The notes under the pieces were generated by a model. The model was given only the letters and a program-made list of their open reading frames with translations, made no database searches and was not told the DNA's origin. DNA of 5,659 nt, taken from positions 1 to 5,659 of the forward strand of contig CALKDJ010000139.1 of the NCBI GenBank assembly GCA_938084195.1, read 5' to 3'. Position 1 is the stretch's first letter; every line of letters starts with the position of its first letter. A program made the position numbers and the translations under genes. Positions 1 through 5,629 of the stretch are shown here, one piece after another. The DNA is from an uncultured Methylophilaceae bacterium (lineage in GTDB: Bacteria; Pseudomonadota; Gammaproteobacteria; Burkholderiales; Methylophilaceae).

Positions 1-438
1 TATGTAAGTGATAGGACGATGATAATCATTTTTAGGAATAATATTTAACATTTTCTGCGCAGTTTTGTTAGACCAAAGTATCTCAGTATTTTCATCGATA
101 GCGATGACTCCATCAAGCATTGCTCCCGCTGCTGATTTAAATTGTTCTAGTAACTCAAATAATTCTTGCTTAGATTTTTTTTGTTTTGTCTCTGTACGAT
201 ATATTTGCGTAAATAATTTTTCCCAAACACCATAACCATTCGGTAAATTTTTAATGGATCGATTATCTAGCCATTTACTGAGCTTATAGATCCAAAACGT
301 ATGATATAAAATTATCAGAGTAAAAATACAGATAAGAAAAAGACCAGCAGCATATAAGCTATAAACATTTTGAATTAAAATAAATGCTATGGCTATTGAT
401 GATATAAACCTCAGAAAATGAGTTTTAATTTCTTTCAA
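1..438 (-). CDS. phoR: PhoR phosphate-regulon sensor histidine kinase, N-terminal part (runs off left edge)
   Basis: The first 146 codons of PhoR are present; the DHp and catalytic kinase domains lie beyond the left edge. PhoR is the inner-membrane kinase that phosphorylates PhoB when phosphate is scarce. Two hydrophobic segments (about residues 8-24 and 28-49) form the membrane anchor. A basic linker follows, with the PhoR-like LPNGYGVWEKLF stretch (residues 61-72), then the start of a PAS domain with GAMLDGVIAIDE (105-116) and W-S-N at 122-124, typical of PhoR. The start must be TTG at 438: an in-frame TAA sits just upstream (448-450), an AAAGGA ribosome site lies 5 nt before the TTG, and the first in-frame ATG is at residue 107. 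It follows phoB by 53 bp on the same strand, so the two are probably cotranscribed. The family call is from motif pattern and context. Confidence 0.9.
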   Translation of the reverse strand, partial: MKEIKTHFLRFISSIAIAFILIQNVYSLYAAGLFLICIFTLIILYHTFWIYKLSKWLDNRSIKNLPNGYGVWEKLFTQIYRTETKQKKSKQELFELLEQFKSAAGAMLDGVIAIDENTEILWSNKTAQKMLNIIPKNDYHRPITYI

Positions 439-443
439 TTTTT

Positions 444-449
444 TCCTTT
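444..449 (-). promoter_or_regulatory. Ribosome binding site fixing the TTG start of phoR
   Basis: On the minus strand AAAGGA lies 5 nt before TTG 438 and overlaps the in-frame TAA that closes the frame upstream. No ATG or GTG start is available near the N terminus, so this site supports TTG initiation. Confidence 0.65.
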
Positions 450-491
450 AATGAAAGACGAAGATATTGTATTAATTAAATTAAAATCATC

Positions 492-1178
492 TTAATCTTT
501 TGAAAGTCTGTATCCAATTCCTCTAATAGTTTTAATTAATGATTCTTGCCCAGATATCTTTAAAGTATCTCTAAGACGTTTTATATGCACATCAACCGTT
601 CTATCATCAATATCAGATTTATTCCCCCAAATCTTATCAAGGATTTGGTTTCTGCTAAACACTCTATCAGGATTTTTCATAAAAAAATTAAGAAGCTTAA
701 ATTCAGTGGGTCCTATTGTTATTGTTTTATTATTGTATTGTAATAAATGTTTATTAGGATCTAAGGTAAACCCTTGGATTGATATTGGCTCATCCACCAA
801 TTCAGGACTTTTTCGTCTTAAGACTGCTTTTATTCTTGCTATTAATTCTTTTGGGCTAAAAGGTTTAGTCATGTAATCATCGGCGCCTGTATCTAAACCT
901 TTCAATTTATTACTTTCATCGCTTTTTGCTGTAAGCATTATGATAGGAATATTTTTGGTATTAGGATTTCCTCTCACTCTTTTTGCAAATTCCACACCAC
1001 TCATTCCTGGAAGCATCCAGTCTAATATTATGAGATCTGGAAGAGCTTCACGAATTAGATTTTCTGCATATTCTGCATTAAGAGATCTGATCGGATTAAA
1101 TCCAGCTTGATGAAGATTTATTGCAATTAACTCAAGAATAGATTCTTCATCTTCCACTATTAATATATTTGCAGCCAT
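492..1178 (-). CDS. phoB: PhoB phosphate-regulon response regulator
   Basis: Full-length OmpR/PhoB-type response regulator of 228 residues, close to the 229 of E. coli PhoB and almost in register with it. Receiver domain (1-122): acidic pocket E9/D10, phospho-acceptor D53 in ILDWMLPGMSG, T83, Y102 and K105 in DDYMTKPF. Winged-helix DNA-binding domain (about 130-226): W184, recognition helix with DRTVDVHIKRLR (192-203), and T217/R219 before the wing. The residues I recall as DNA contacts in E. coli PhoB (R193, T194, H198, R201, R203, T217, R219) are all present, with K in place of R at 200. When phosphorylated by PhoR it should bind Pho boxes and activate phosphate-uptake genes. The ATG at 1178 is preceded by AAGG. 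A Pho box directly upstream implies positive autoregulation. The close match makes assignment to PhoB rather than another OmpR-family regulator secure. Confidence 0.97.
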   Translation of the reverse strand: MAANILIVEDEESILELIAINLHQAGFNPIRSLNAEYAENLIREALPDLIILDWMLPGMSGVEFAKRVRGNPNTKNIPIIMLTAKSDESNKLKGLDTGADDYMTKPFSPKELIARIKAVLRRKSPELVDEPISIQGFTLDPNKHLLQYNNKTITIGPTEFKLLNFFMKNPDRVFSRNQILDKIWGNKSDIDDRTVDVHIKRLRDTLKISGQESLIKTIRGIGYRLSKD

Positions 1179-1211
1179 ATTTTTTGCCTTTTTAAAATGG
1201 TATGCAACCTA

Positions 1212-1244
1212 TATTATGACACTTTTATGACTATTTTATGACAA
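1212..1244 (-). promoter_or_regulatory. Pho box: three 11-bp PhoB-binding repeats upstream of phoB
   Basis: Read on the minus strand, three consecutive 11-mers are TTGTCATAAAA (1244-1234), TAGTCATAAAA (1233-1223) and GTGTCATAATA (1222-1212). Each has GTCAT in exactly the same register, followed by an AT-rich tail. This matches the known Pho box architecture (11-bp direct repeats with consensus near CTGTCATAAAT), which replaces the -35 element in PhoB-activated promoters. A possible -10, TATAGG (1213-1208), lies 9 bp beyond the first two repeats. TACCAT (1202-1197) lies at similar distance beyond the last two, but would place the transcript start on the ribosome site. Orientation and position point to phoB autoregulation; any effect on the divergent transporter gene is unknown. 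Confidence 0.85.
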
Positions 1245-1278
1245 TAAAGCATAGAATTTTAACCATTCAATATTTACA

Positions 1279-1307
1279 TTGATTAATTTAGTTAAATACT
1301 TTATTTT
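1279..1307 (+). promoter_or_regulatory. Possible sigma-70 promoter for the transporter gene
   Basis: TTGATT (1279-1284) and TATTTT (1302-1307) are separated by 17 bp, giving a predicted transcript start near 1314 and a leader of about 24 nt with a strong AGGAGA ribosome site (1325-1330) before ATG 1338. Both hexamers are only four-of-six matches in an AT-rich stretch, so this is a weak call. Confidence 0.35.
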
Positions 1308-1337
1308 AGTAGTTAATTATTAACAGGAGAGTTTTAA

Positions 1338-2888
1338 ATGAGTATTTTGGATAGGGAAAATATAGTTGCTGATAAATCGTTTAACAGATGGATGGTTCCC
1401 CCTGCAGCTTTATTTATTCATTTATCAATTGGTATGATTTATGGGGTAAGTATTTTTTGGGTCCAACTTACACAACTGATTGGAAAAGAATGTGGTCCCG
1501 ATGTAACTTTTGTCCAAAGAATTTTTACTACTTCATGTGACTGGATTAGAAGTGACGTTGTATTAACGTTTGCAATTGCCATTGTTTTTTTAGGAATGTC
1601 GGCGGCTGTCTTTGGACATTGGCTTGAAAAAGCCGGCCCTAGAAAAGCAGGTTTTGCTGCAGCAATCGCCTGGGGTGGAGGACTCATGATTACCTCATTA
1701 GGCGCATCCTTTCATCAATTATGGCTGATTTGGCTTGGCATGGGTGTAATTGGTGGAATAGGTCTTGGATTGGGTTATATATCTCCTGTATCTACATTAA
1801 TTAAATGGTTCCCAGACAGAAGAGGCTTAGCTACCGGTATGGCAATAATGGGCTTTGGAGGCGGAGCAATGATTGGTATGCCATTAGGAGATAGTTTAAT
1901 TAGTGCATATGGCGTTTCTAATACCTTTTTTATTATGGGCTGTATTTATGTAGTTTCAATGTCTATTGGAGCTTTTGGATATCGCGTTCCTGCAGAAGGA
2001 TGGAAGCCTGAAGGATGGAAGCCTGTGGAAAAAAAATCATCCACATTAATTTCTACAAATCATGTCCATGTCAATGTTGCGCATAAAACCCCTCAATTTT
2101 GGTTGTTATGGGGAGTGCTTTGCCTAAATGTGTCTGCAGGTATTGGGGTATTAGCTGTTGCGAAACCAATGTTTCAAGAAATAGCTAAAAGTAGTTTCGA
2201 TCCGCTTATTATAGGAGCAGTTGCTACCGGTTTTGGTGCTTTATTATCTTTTGCAAATATTATTGGCCGTATCTTCTGGGCATCATCCTCAGACTTTCTT
2301 GGTAGGAAATTAACATATGCAATCTTTTTTAGTCTAGGTACAGCTTTATATCTTTCAGCACCATGGGCAGGTATCAACCAGTATATTGCTACTTTTGTGT
2401 TAATCAATTTAGTTATTTTAACAATGTACGGAGGAGGTTTTGCAACCATTCCAGCGTACTTAGCAGATATTTTTGGCACGCAACACGTTGGAGCGATTCA
2501 TGGAAGATTATTAACCGCCTGGTCTCTAGCAGGAATTATCGGCCCAATGCTTATTTCCTACCTTCGTGAATACCAGCTATCTATCGGTATACCACCGGAT
2601 CAAGCATATAATTCAAGCTTTAAAATACTTGCTTTACTTTTGGTGCTTGGCTTTATCCTCAACTTATTAATTAAACCAGTTAATAAGAAATTTCATATGA
2701 GTGAGCAAGAATTAAAAGCAGAAAAAAATATTGCTGCAAATCAAAAAACAGAAACATTAAGCTCTTCAGTTACGACGAATGTTACATTGCAAAAAATCTT
2801 ACTACCCATAGCATGGCTTGTGGTTGGAATACCTATAGCTTGGGGTATTTTAAATGCTTTGCAAAAGGGTATAATCATATTCCTTTAA
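1338..2888 (+). CDS. MFS transporter, oxalate/formate antiporter (OFA) type, with C-terminal extra membrane segment
   Basis: A 516-residue inner-membrane secondary transporter with twelve predicted major-facilitator helices plus a thirteenth. Family marks: GHWLEKAGPRKAG between helices 2 and 3 (93-105), WFPDRRGLATG (157-167) before helix 5, and GRIFWASSSDFLGRK (310-324) between helices 8 and 9. These resemble OFA-family proteins (OxlT relatives) as I know them, as does the long helix 1-2 loop with C52 and C67 and the doubled GWKP motif in the central loop (220-229). The substrate cannot be read from sequence; small carboxylates such as oxalate or formate are family-based guesses. Residues about 447-486 are a polar linker and 487-506 a final hydrophobic helix with the motif AWLVVGIPIAWG. 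That tail resembles the short protein often annotated as MFS transporter small subunit beside OFA genes, here fused. ATG 1338 has AGGAGA 7 nt upstream. ribH follows after 15 bp. Confidence 0.87.
   Translation: MSILDRENIVADKSFNRWMVPPAALFIHLSIGMIYGVSIFWVQLTQLIGKECGPDVTFVQRIFTTSCDWIRSDVVLTFAIAIVFLGMSAAVFGHWLEKAGPRKAGFAAAIAWGGGLMITSLGASFHQLWLIWLGMGVIGGIGLGLGYISPVSTLIKWFPDRRGLATGMAIMGFGGGAMIGMPLGDSLISAYGVSNTFFIMGCIYVVSMSIGAFGYRVPAEGWKPEGWKPVEKKSSTLISTNHVHVNVAHKTPQFWLLWGVLCLNVSAGIGVLAVAKPMFQEIAKSSFDPLIIGAVATGFGALLSFANIIGRIFWASSSDFLGRKLTYAIFFSLGTALYLSAPWAGINQYIATFVLINLVILTMYGGGFATIPAYLADIFGTQHVGAIHGRLLTAWSLAGIIGPMLISYLREYQLSIGIPPDQAYNSSFKILALLLVLGFILNLLIKPVNKKFHMSEQELKAEKNIAANQKTETLSSSVTTNVTLQKILLPIAWLVVGIPIAWGILNALQKGIIIFL
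1995..2024 (+). repeat. Perfect 15-bp tandem duplication in the transporter gene
   Basis: GAAGGATGGAAGCCT occurs twice without interruption (1995-2009 and 2010-2024), encoding EGWKP twice in the cytoplasmic loop between helices 6 and 7. A two-part WKP/GW motif at this place is, from memory, common in OFA-family proteins. The exact nucleotide identity suggests recent duplication or gene conversion of one half. Confidence 0.85.
2870..2875 (+). promoter_or_regulatory. Consensus -10 element that may drive ribH-nusB
   Basis: A perfect TATAAT lies in the last codons of the transporter gene. The predicted start near 2882 would give a leader of about 22 nt before GTG 2904. The -35 region at 16-18 bp spacing is only AT-rich (ATTTTA or similar), and in such AT-rich DNA a chance hexamer is possible. 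If real, it uncouples ribH-nusB from the transporter. Confidence 0.4.
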
Positions 2889-2903
2889 AATAGGGTATAT
2901 GAA

Positions 2904-3341
2904 GTGAATAAAGATACTTTGAAGGATTTAAAAGTAGGTATTATTTCATCGCGTTTTAATACGCCAGTAGTGAGCGAGTTATTAAATTTTTGTATAGAAA
3001 AGTTAGAGTCACAGGGTGTTTCTCTAAATAATATCGTACAAAAAGAAGTGCCAGGGGCTCTTGAGATTCCTTTATTAGCTAATGCCTTTGCTTTATCAAA
3101 AGAGTTTGATGTCCTCATTGGTATTGGTGCAGTTATTCGAGGGGAAACCTATCATTTTGAAGTAGTGTCTGATCAATCAGCCCAAGGTATTATGCGGGTA
3201 CAGTTAGATCATAATATTCCAGTAATTAATGCAATTATTACCACTAATTCAAGCGAGGAAGCTTATGCTAGAACTAAAATAAAAGGGGAGGAGGCTGCCC
3301 TGAATGCGATTGAGATGGCTGCACTAATTAAATCTTTATGA
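2904..3341 (+). CDS. ribH: 6,7-dimethyl-8-ribityllumazine synthase
   Basis: Lumazine synthase joins 5-amino-6-ribitylaminouracil with 3,4-dihydroxy-2-butanone 4-phosphate, the penultimate step of riboflavin synthesis, in the cytosol as an oligomer. All 145 residues fit: SRFN (16-19, stacking F18), PGALEIP (50-56), GAVIRGETYHFE (75-86) with catalytic H84, TT at 113-114, and the phosphate-site R123 and K127 in ARTKIKGEEAA. The residue after TT is N115, where the E. coli enzyme has glutamate. The short R-to-K segment, lacking the AGNKG form of E. coli and Bacillus, resembles betaproteobacterial enzymes. The start is GTG 2904, with AGGG 8 nt upstream; the nearby ATG at 2899 reads into TGA after one codon. 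Its stop overlaps the nusB start (ATGA), as expected for the common ribH-nusB pair. It lies 15 bp after the transporter gene. No FMN riboswitch fits in this gap. Confidence 0.96.
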   Translation: MNKDTLKDLKVGIISSRFNTPVVSELLNFCIEKLESQGVSLNNIVQKEVPGALEIPLLANAFALSKEFDVLIGIGAVIRGETYHFEVVSDQSAQGIMRVQLDHNIPVINAIITTNSSEEAYARTKIKGEEAALNAIEMAALIKSL

Positions 3342-3799
3342 CAATCAATACAACAAAGAATAAGCGAAAAAAAAAGCCTTTAAATAACCGACGCAAAGCA
3401 AGAGAGTTGGTAATGAAAAGTATTTATAGGGGCCTAATTAATAATTTTGATCTTAATCAAATAAAAAAAGACATTAAAGATGATCCTGACTTTTTATTAT
3501 CAGATGAGACTCTATTTTTAAAACTATTAAATGGAGTTTATGAGGATTTTGAATTACTTAAGGCTGAAATTGAGACCTATCTCGATAGAGACTATGATGA
3601 ATTAAGCCCTATTGAATTAGCAATTTTGTATTGTTCGTTATACGAATTGAAATTTTCTTTAGATGTTCCTTACAAAGTGGTGATAAATGAGGCTATTGAA
3701 ATTACAAAATCTTTTGGTGGTACCGATGGATTTAAATTTGTTAATGGAATTTTAAATAAGGCTGCAAATAAACATCGCAAAACAGAGCTTCAATTATGA
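3338..3799 (+). CDS. nusB: Transcription antitermination protein NusB
   Basis: NusB binds boxA RNA together with NusE (S10) and supports antitermination on rRNA operons. The protein has 153 residues, slightly longer than E. coli NusB because of a strongly basic N-terminal extension (KNKRKKKPLNNRRKAREL, 7-24). It then shows the all-helical NusB pattern: LSPIELAILYCSLYELKF in the middle, PYKVVINEAIEITKSFG (from P111) and FKFVNGILNK (132-141), the family's best-conserved C-terminal motif. ATG 3338 overlaps the ribH TGA by 4 bp, so translation is probably coupled to ribH. At the 3' end the reading frame runs 6 bp into the convergent lpxH gene. Confidence 0.95.
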   Translation: MTINTTKNKRKKKPLNNRRKARELVMKSIYRGLINNFDLNQIKKDIKDDPDFLLSDETLFLKLLNGVYEDFELLKAEIETYLDRDYDELSPIELAILYCSLYELKFSLDVPYKVVINEAIEITKSFGGTDGFKFVNGILNKAANKHRKTELQL

Positions 3800-4525
3800 G
3801 CTTAAAAAATTATATTTTAGCTGACCATCTTTAAAAGAAATGTAATTTCCTTCTCCGTGCCAATCACCTAACACCCATCTTTGACATTCATGTTTATCAA
3901 AAATATATTCATGATTTTTGAGTCTGTGAGTATGGCCATGAATCAAAAAAGGTGGAAAGTCATATTCAGAAAAAATTCTTTGAACTGCGTCAGGATTAAC
4001 ATCCATTATATATTCTGCCTTATTTTTTTTGGCTTCCTCACTTTTACGTCTCAATTCATTGCATATTTGCATCCTTTCATTCAAGGATTTACTTAGAAAA
4101 TTTTCTTTCCAATCAGCAGAGCGTGTAAGCTTTCTAAATTTTTGATACTCTATGTCGTCAGTGCATAATGTATCGCCATGCATCACGAGTATCTTTTGAT
4201 TATTTTTTTGAAGCAGGGAGATGTCAGGGAGCGGTTGGATATTAGTAGCCTTAAAGAATCCCTCACCGACAAGAAAATCGCGGTTACCACATATAAAGTA
4301 CACACTAGTTTTTTTGGTTATATCCTTAAAGGTGCCATACAGATTATTAAAATGTAGAGAATCGTCACCTACCCAGTAATCAAACAAATCACCTAGAATA
4401 AATAATTGTTGATATTGGGTACATGTTTGAGTTAGAAATTGATTAAAGAGCTCAATAGCTTTTGGTTCTGATTCTGATAAATGGACATCAGATACAAATA
4501 ATGCTGAGCCTTTAATAGTTAACAG
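3794..4525 (-). CDS. lpxH: UDP-2,3-diacylglucosamine diphosphatase LpxH, probable CTG start
   Basis: LpxH hydrolyses UDP-2,3-diacylglucosamine to lipid X and UMP in lipid A synthesis at the inner face of the inner membrane, so the organism makes lipopolysaccharide. The calcineurin-like metal-site motifs are complete: SDVH (D13, H15), GDLFDYW (D46), GNRD (N81), MHGD (H116) and HGHTH (H196, H198, H200). From CTG 4525 the length is 243 residues, close to 240 in E. coli. A start at TTG 4387 falls inside the GDLFD motif and would delete the first metal ligands, so it is wrong. Between an in-frame TGA (4540-4538) and the SDVH motif there is no ATG, GTG or TTG. CTG 4525 has GAGGA 9 nt upstream and overlaps the ppiB stop. 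ATT 4516 is the alternative but lacks a ribosome site. It is last in the ppiA-ppiB-lpxH unit and overlaps nusB tail to tail by 6 bp. Confidence 0.93.
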   Translation of the reverse strand: MLTIKGSALFVSDVHLSESEPKAIELFNQFLTQTCTQYQQLFILGDLFDYWVGDDSLHFNNLYGTFKDITKKTSVYFICGNRDFLVGEGFFKATNIQPLPDISLLQKNNQKILVMHGDTLCTDDIEYQKFRKLTRSADWKENFLSKSLNERMQICNELRRKSEEAKKNKAEYIMDVNPDAVQRIFSEYDFPPFLIHGHTHRLKNHEYIFDKHECQRWVLGDWHGEGNYISFKDGQLKYNFLSS

Positions 4526-5004
4526 AGTGTGACGTCCTCAATAATAATGGATTCAGTGGGAACATCTTGATGACCGTTGGATGATCCAGTAGTAACACTT
4601 TTAATTAAATCAATGACATCCCTACCTTTAGTAACTGTGCCGAATACACAATAACCAGCTCCATCTTGACCAGGAAAATCTAAAAAAGAATTATCTGATA
4701 CATTGATAAAAAATTGTGATGTTGCTGAATCGGGAATTGACGTCCTGGCCATAGCTAGGGTGTAAGCTTCATTTTTTAGACCATTGCTTGCTTCATTTTT
4801 TATTGGAGCATCCGTTTCTTTTTGATTCATATTTTCATCAAAACCACCACCCTGAATCATGAATCCATCAATAACCCTATGAAATATTGTCCCCTTATAA
4901 AAACCTTTATTGACATAATTCAAAAAATTTTCACTGGAGATAGGTGCTTCATCTTTGTTTAATTTAATAGTAAAAGAACCTTTATTTGTTTTAAAATTTA
5001 TCAT
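4519..5004 (-). CDS. ppiB: Cytosolic peptidyl-prolyl cis-trans isomerase B (cyclophilin)
   Basis: A 161-residue single-domain cyclophilin without a signal peptide, matching E. coli PpiB in length and closely in sequence. It catalyses cis-trans isomerisation of Xaa-Pro bonds in the cytosol. Active-site residues R43, F48 and Q51 lie in IFHRVIDGFMIQGGGF; SATSQFFIN and GYCVFG follow, and the C terminus DVPTESIIIEDVTLC aligns with the E. coli PpiB ending. ATG 5004 directly follows the ppiA TAA with no spacer. AAAGGA (5019-5014) inside the end of ppiA, 9 nt before the ATG, serves as ribosome site, so the pair is likely translationally coupled. Its own end carries the ribosome site and start of lpxH, with 7 bp of overlap. 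Confidence 0.95.
   Translation of the reverse strand: MINFKTNKGSFTIKLNKDEAPISSENFLNYVNKGFYKGTIFHRVIDGFMIQGGGFDENMNQKETDAPIKNEASNGLKNEAYTLAMARTSIPDSATSQFFINVSDNSFLDFPGQDGAGYCVFGTVTKGRDVIDLIKSVTTGSSNGHQDVPTESIIIEDVTLC
4535..4539 (-). promoter_or_regulatory. Ribosome binding site supporting the CTG start of lpxH
   Basis: GAGGA on the minus strand, inside the last codons of ppiB, lies 9 nt before CTG 4525. It is the only good Shine-Dalgarno match near the lpxH N terminus and favours CTG 4525 over ATT 4516. Confidence 0.5.
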
Positions 5005-5559
5005 TTAATCATTTCCTTTCTTTAACAATTTAATAGATTTGATAGTAACAGTTTTAATTGGTACATCACCCATACCATTTGAAACATGCGTTGATAAATT
5101 CCCTATCACTTTAACTACTTCTTGCCCCTCAATTACTTTGCCAAAGACACAATAACCCGCATTCTTATCAAGAAAATAATTATCTTCAAGATTAATGAAA
5201 AATTGCGAAGTTGCTGAATCAGGGTCATTAGTTCTTGCCATAGCTATGGTATACATTTCGTTTCGTAGCCCATTTTTTGATTCATTTTTGATTGGATCAT
5301 TTGTCGGTTTTTGCATCATTAATCGATCAAATCCGCCACCTTGAATCATAAAGCCTTTTATGACTCTGTGAAAAATTAGATCATCATAAAAACCGTCATC
5401 TACATAGTTTAAGAAATTTTCAACAGTTATTGGAGCTTTCTCACTATCTAAATTGATAGTAATCGATCCCTTTGAAGTCTCCATAATCACAGTTTCTGCT
5501 TTTATATTAATGCCAATAAATGTCAAAATAAGAAATAATACGATATAAATTTTATTCAT
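5005..5559 (-). CDS. ppiA: Exported peptidyl-prolyl cis-trans isomerase A (periplasmic cyclophilin)
   Basis: A 184-residue cyclophilin with a Sec-type signal peptide: a short N-terminal K3, a hydrophobic core over residues 4-17, and a probable signal-peptidase cut after A21 (IKA/ET). The mature domain carries IFHRVIKGFMIQGGGFD with the catalytic Arg, Phe and Gln, SATSQFFIN and AGYCVFGKV. It is a clear paralogue of the adjacent ppiB product, but four residues shorter in the loop before GYCVFG. It should help proline-limited folding in the periplasm; E. coli PpiA is non-essential. It is the first gene of ppiA-ppiB-lpxH. The start at ATG 5559 is set by the signal peptide, although no good Shine-Dalgarno precedes it (CACTTTAAA), suggesting weak initiation. 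No convincing promoter for it was found in the 100 bp to the right edge. Confidence 0.93.
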   Translation of the reverse strand: MNKIYIVLFLILTFIGINIKAETVIMETSKGSITINLDSEKAPITVENFLNYVDDGFYDDLIFHRVIKGFMIQGGGFDRLMMQKPTNDPIKNESKNGLRNEMYTIAMARTNDPDSATSQFFINLEDNYFLDKNAGYCVFGKVIEGQEVVKVIGNLSTHVSNGMGDVPIKTVTIKSIKLLKKGND

Positions 5560-5620
5560 TTTAAAGTGGTAACTTTTTTTAATTGAAGAAAGATGCCCAA
5601 ATATTAGTAATTGAGCTACG

Positions 5621-5629
5621 TGGTATAAT
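5621..5629 (+). promoter_or_regulatory. Extended -10 promoter element pointing out of the window
   Basis: TGGTATAAT is a perfect TATAAT with the upstream TGn extension, on the plus strand; no matching -35 is visible at 16-18 bp. The predicted start is about 5636. It probably serves a rightward gene outside the window. cysS is often divergent from ppiA in betaproteobacteria, as I recall, but no coding sequence for it is identifiable here. Confidence 0.45.

Noticed and set aside
1439..1687. Open frame antisense to the transporter gene (82 codons, minus strand)
   Set aside because: It lies wholly inside a well-supported gene, has no recognisable motif or ribosome site, and reflects the codon pattern of the opposite strand.
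2174..2569. Further open frames within the transporter gene: antisense 2174-2479 and out-of-frame plus-strand 2363-2569
   Set aside because: Both are shadows of the confirmed transporter frame, without domain pattern or initiation signals.
2697..2885. Separate small-subunit gene starting at the in-frame ATG 2697
   Set aside because: It is continuous in frame with the transporter with no stop between, and its ribosome site is weak; a fusion is simpler, though internal initiation cannot be excluded.
2889..2903. FMN riboswitch before ribH
   Set aside because: The gap is only 15 bp and holds just a ribosome site; no conserved FMN-aptamer elements are present upstream.
2885..3118. Antisense open frame over the start of ribH
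   Set aside because: ribH is certain on the plus strand; the antisense product has no family features.
3799..3822. Inverted repeat AGCTTAAAA / TTTTAGCT after the nusB stop, as a terminator
   Set aside because: The stem is AT-rich with a bulge and lies inside lpxH coding sequence; no GC-rich stem with a following T-run is present.
3881..4096. Plus-strand open frame opposite lpxH with hydrophobic residues
   Set aside because: It overlaps the conserved HGHTH-containing part of LpxH on the other strand and has no supporting start signal.
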